Below are positions 62,051 to 64,000 of a DNA stretch of 64,000 nt, one piece after another. The stretch lies in the NCBI RefSeq assembly GCF_000970285.1, contig NZ_CP009516.1:2211036-2275035 (forward strand), in the 5' to 3' direction. The stretch is from Methanosarcina horonobensis HB-1 = JCM 15518 (GTDB taxonomy: Archaea > Halobacteriota > Methanosarcinia > Methanosarcinales > Methanosarcinaceae). The translations under genes and the position numbers were made by a program. The notes under the pieces were generated by a model. That model ran no database searches. It worked only from the letters and a program-made list of their open reading frames with translations, and was not told the origin of the DNA. The first letter of the stretch is position 1. Every line of letters begins with the position of its first letter.

Positions 62051-64000
62051 ATGGCTGTCATATTTTTACTGGTTCTGCTATCCTTCCAGGCTGCTCAGTA
62101 TATCGAAATGGCATCCGGAACCGAGACTCAGGTGTCGAAGGATTCGCAGCTGTACAAGGACTATGACCATCTTTTCCTTAACACCTTCAGTACTGAAAAC
62201 GTTATTGTGATGGTTGAGGGAAATGATGTGAAAACCAAAGAGCTCATGAAAGCTGCTGACAGGCTGGATCAGCAGGTCTCGCTAATTCCTGGTGTTACTT
62301 CGGTTTCAAGCCCGGCATCCATCCTGAAGCAGATTAACTATGCGAAGTCCGGGAGGTTAAATGTTCCCGATTCCGAACGGGAAATCCAGGAGATGATGGA
62401 GAGCTACCCGGAATATTTTGAGTCCCTTGTGCTTGATGAAACTCACATGCTCACGGTCATTGAAATTGAAGGGAGCAGTACTAACCAGCAGCAAGAAGAC
62501 ATTATCAATAATATAAAAATATCATCAGATGAAGCCGATTTCCCTCCAGGATATAAAATTATTATAACCGGCAGGTCTTCTCTGATGCTTGACATCCAGA
62601 GTGAAATGGGAAAAAGTATGGGTTTGTTGCTCGGAATCGCCGGAGCCCTGATGGTAGTCGTGCTTTTCCTTGTGTTCAGGCATGTCAGGTGGGGGCTGCT
62701 TCCGCTCCCTGTCGTACTCCTGGGAATAGTATTTACTTTTGGGATCATGGGATATACAGGTGTTCCCATGACAATGGTTTCAATGTCTGCTTTTCCGGTA
62801 CTGATCGGGATAGGAATTGACTATGCTATTCAGTTCCACAACCGGATGGAAGAAGAAATCAGGTGCGGTAGAACTTCTTCACAGGCCCTTGTCTCTACAG
62901 TTAAGAATACCGCACCCGCCGTGCTGATCGCTCTTGTAATGACAGCGCTAGGTTTTGTTTCGCTTTTCACTTCTGTTGTCCCCATGATCCAGGACTTCGG
63001 AAAACTCCTGCTCATCGGGGTAATCATGTGTTACATTGCCTCTCTCTTTTTCGGGTTGATAACCCTGTATGGTTTTGACTGGATAGCCCGGAAAAATCCA
63101 TACGGGCTATTCAGGAAGAAAGATGAGAAAAACGGTATAGCAGGCGAAAACAGCAAAAATGGGCAAAAAGCAGACCTGGAAAACCCAGTATGTGCAGGAG
63201 ATATCCCTGTGCATGAACCGGGAGTAATTGAAAAAACCCTGAAAAAACTCACAGGTATTACTCTCAAGTATTCCACAGTGATTCTTGTTATATCTTTTTT
63301 GACCTGCTGTGCCGGAATTTATGCTGACCAGTCAATTCCTATCCAGACCGATACTAACTCTATGATTCCACAGGACATGCCTTCCCTGATCAACTATAAA
63401 CACATGCAGAATATCATGTCGGGTTCAGGAGACCACCTTAACGTCATCCTGAGAGTTGATGATGCAAGCGACCCGGAACTTCTGGAGTGGATCGATGAGT
63501 TTTCCCTGCATGAGGTTGAAAACAGAGGGCACATTTACGGTGCTTCAAGCATAGTGGATCTTGTAAAGGAACAAAACGGCGGGACAATTCCGAAGACCTC
63601 AGAGGAAATAAAGGCAATATATGATGACATTCCAGCCAGCCAGAAACAAAAGTACATTGAAGGAGGTCAGCTGCTTCACATTGATCTTGATATAGGGACC
63701 GCTATGGCCGACCTCGAAATTACGGGAATCGAGGAGCTTCGAAATATTGTCCTGCAAGATATTCAATGGATGCAGCCGCCACCCGGAGTTTCTGTTACAA
63801 TTACGGGCAGCTCGGTGGTTATTATCGATATGATTGACGGGCTTACGAACGGCCGGAGCCAGATGACCCTGCTTGGTGTTTTGCTGGTACTTATGGGCCT
63901 CCTGGTTGTTTACAGAGATATCGTAAAAGCTCTTTCTCCTATTATCCCAATGCTTGTAGTAATCGGCTGGTCAGGCCTTGTGATGTCCGCTCTGGATATT
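62051..64000 (+). CDS. RND superfamily exporter, HAE3/MMPL type (3' end outside the window)
   Basis: At least 650 residues, open at the window edge. A first helix 'MAVIFLLVLLSFQAAQYIEM', an outer domain of about 170 residues, then five helices with 'VPMTMVSMSAFPVLIGIGID' and 'YAIQFHNRMEEE' (the G-x-x-x-D-Y proton path), 'TALGFVSLFTSVVPMIQDFG', a second outer domain with 'QTDTNSMIPQDMPSLINY' and a new helix set near 63870. This is the two-fold HAE3 layout; relatives export lipids or amphiphiles. In-frame sequence 'IKNVFEKLGIFIQNNRSVI' precedes the ATG from 61994 without ATG, GTG or TTG, so the true start may be irregular. Confidence 0.9.
   Translation, partial: MAVIFLLVLLSFQAAQYIEMASGTETQVSKDSQLYKDYDHLFLNTFSTENVIVMVEGNDVKTKELMKAADRLDQQVSLIPGVTSVSSPASILKQINYAKSGRLNVPDSEREIQEMMESYPEYFESLVLDETHMLTVIEIEGSSTNQQQEDIINNIKISSDEADFPPGYKIIITGRSSLMLDIQSEMGKSMGLLLGIAGALMVVVLFLVFRHVRWGLLPLPVVLLGIVFTFGIMGYTGVPMTMVSMSAFPVLIGIGIDYAIQFHNRMEEEIRCGRTSSQALVSTVKNTAPAVLIALVMTALGFVSLFTSVVPMIQDFGKLLLIGVIMCYIASLFFGLITLYGFDWIARKNPYGLFRKKDEKNGIAGENSKNGQKADLENPVCAGDIPVHEPGVIEKTLKKLTGITLKYSTVILVISFLTCCAGIYADQSIPIQTDTNSMIPQDMPSLINYKHMQNIMSGSGDHLNVILRVDDASDPELLEWIDEFSLHEVENRGHIYGASSIVDLVKEQNGGTIPKTSEEIKAIYDDIPASQKQKYIEGGQLLHIDLDIGTAMADLEITGIEELRNIVLQDIQWMQPPPGVSVTITGSSVVIIDMIDGLTNGRSQMTLLGVLLVLMGLLVVYRDIVKALSPIIPMLVVIGWSGLVMSALDI

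Overview
The window is a piece of a Methanosarcina-type methanogen genome. The strongest evidence is an mtmC-mtmB pair in which mtmB is interrupted by an in-frame amber codon at codon 202, the site of pyrrolysine in monomethylamine methyltransferase. Supporting signs are class II ribonucleotide reductase, a DUF2769 Cys-rich protein, an F420-type oxidoreductase, archaeal TATA boxes and long AT-rich intergenic regions. No rRNA, tRNA or CRISPR was seen. I do not assign a species.

Layout. 0-8 kb: 5' part of a tungsten aldehyde:ferredoxin oxidoreductase gene with its four-cluster ferredoxin, a duplicated small membrane protein locus, a zinc-ribbon microprotein, a glutamine amidotransferase, a HAD phosphatase, a TPR protein and an FAD oxidoreductase followed by a Rieske remnant. 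8-11 kb: mtmCB and a DUF2769 protein. 11-20 kb: an accessory stretch with a secreted protein, a glycogen-debranching-like enzyme, a cyclase pseudogene, a truncated Nramp transporter, an LLM oxidoreductase, a decayed transposase and an HNH nuclease. Directly repeated noncoding DNA brackets the 12.8-17.5 kb part.

19.7-27.1 kb: a complete tryptophan operon in the order trpC-B-A-D-F-E-G, behind a region with a long inverted repeat, a TATA box and a TGTACA site. 27.2-32.5 kb: five co-oriented paralogues made of about 36-residue helical repeats. I recognise no described function for them, and they are the best candidate here for an undescribed system. 33-43 kb: a chain of six hairpins, a cyclophilin, HTH regulators, class II RNR, two tandem EamA transporters, an orphan ABC ATPase, a PPC-domain protein and enolase.

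43-64 kb: a TauE/SafE permease, a possible ThyX-like protein, a decayed and an intact APC permease side by side, SET, HExxH-membrane and YdjM-like proteins, an acetolactate-synthase-like enzyme bracketed by an intact and a decayed copy of a flavin-binding protein, a lipoprotein, a MoxR ATPase/VWA pair resembling RavA/ViaA, a beta-helix pseudogene, MarR and TrmB regulators, and the first two thirds or so of an RND (HAE3-type) exporter. At least nine decayed genes, several with matching intact or duplicated sequence nearby, show that duplication followed by loss is common in this region.
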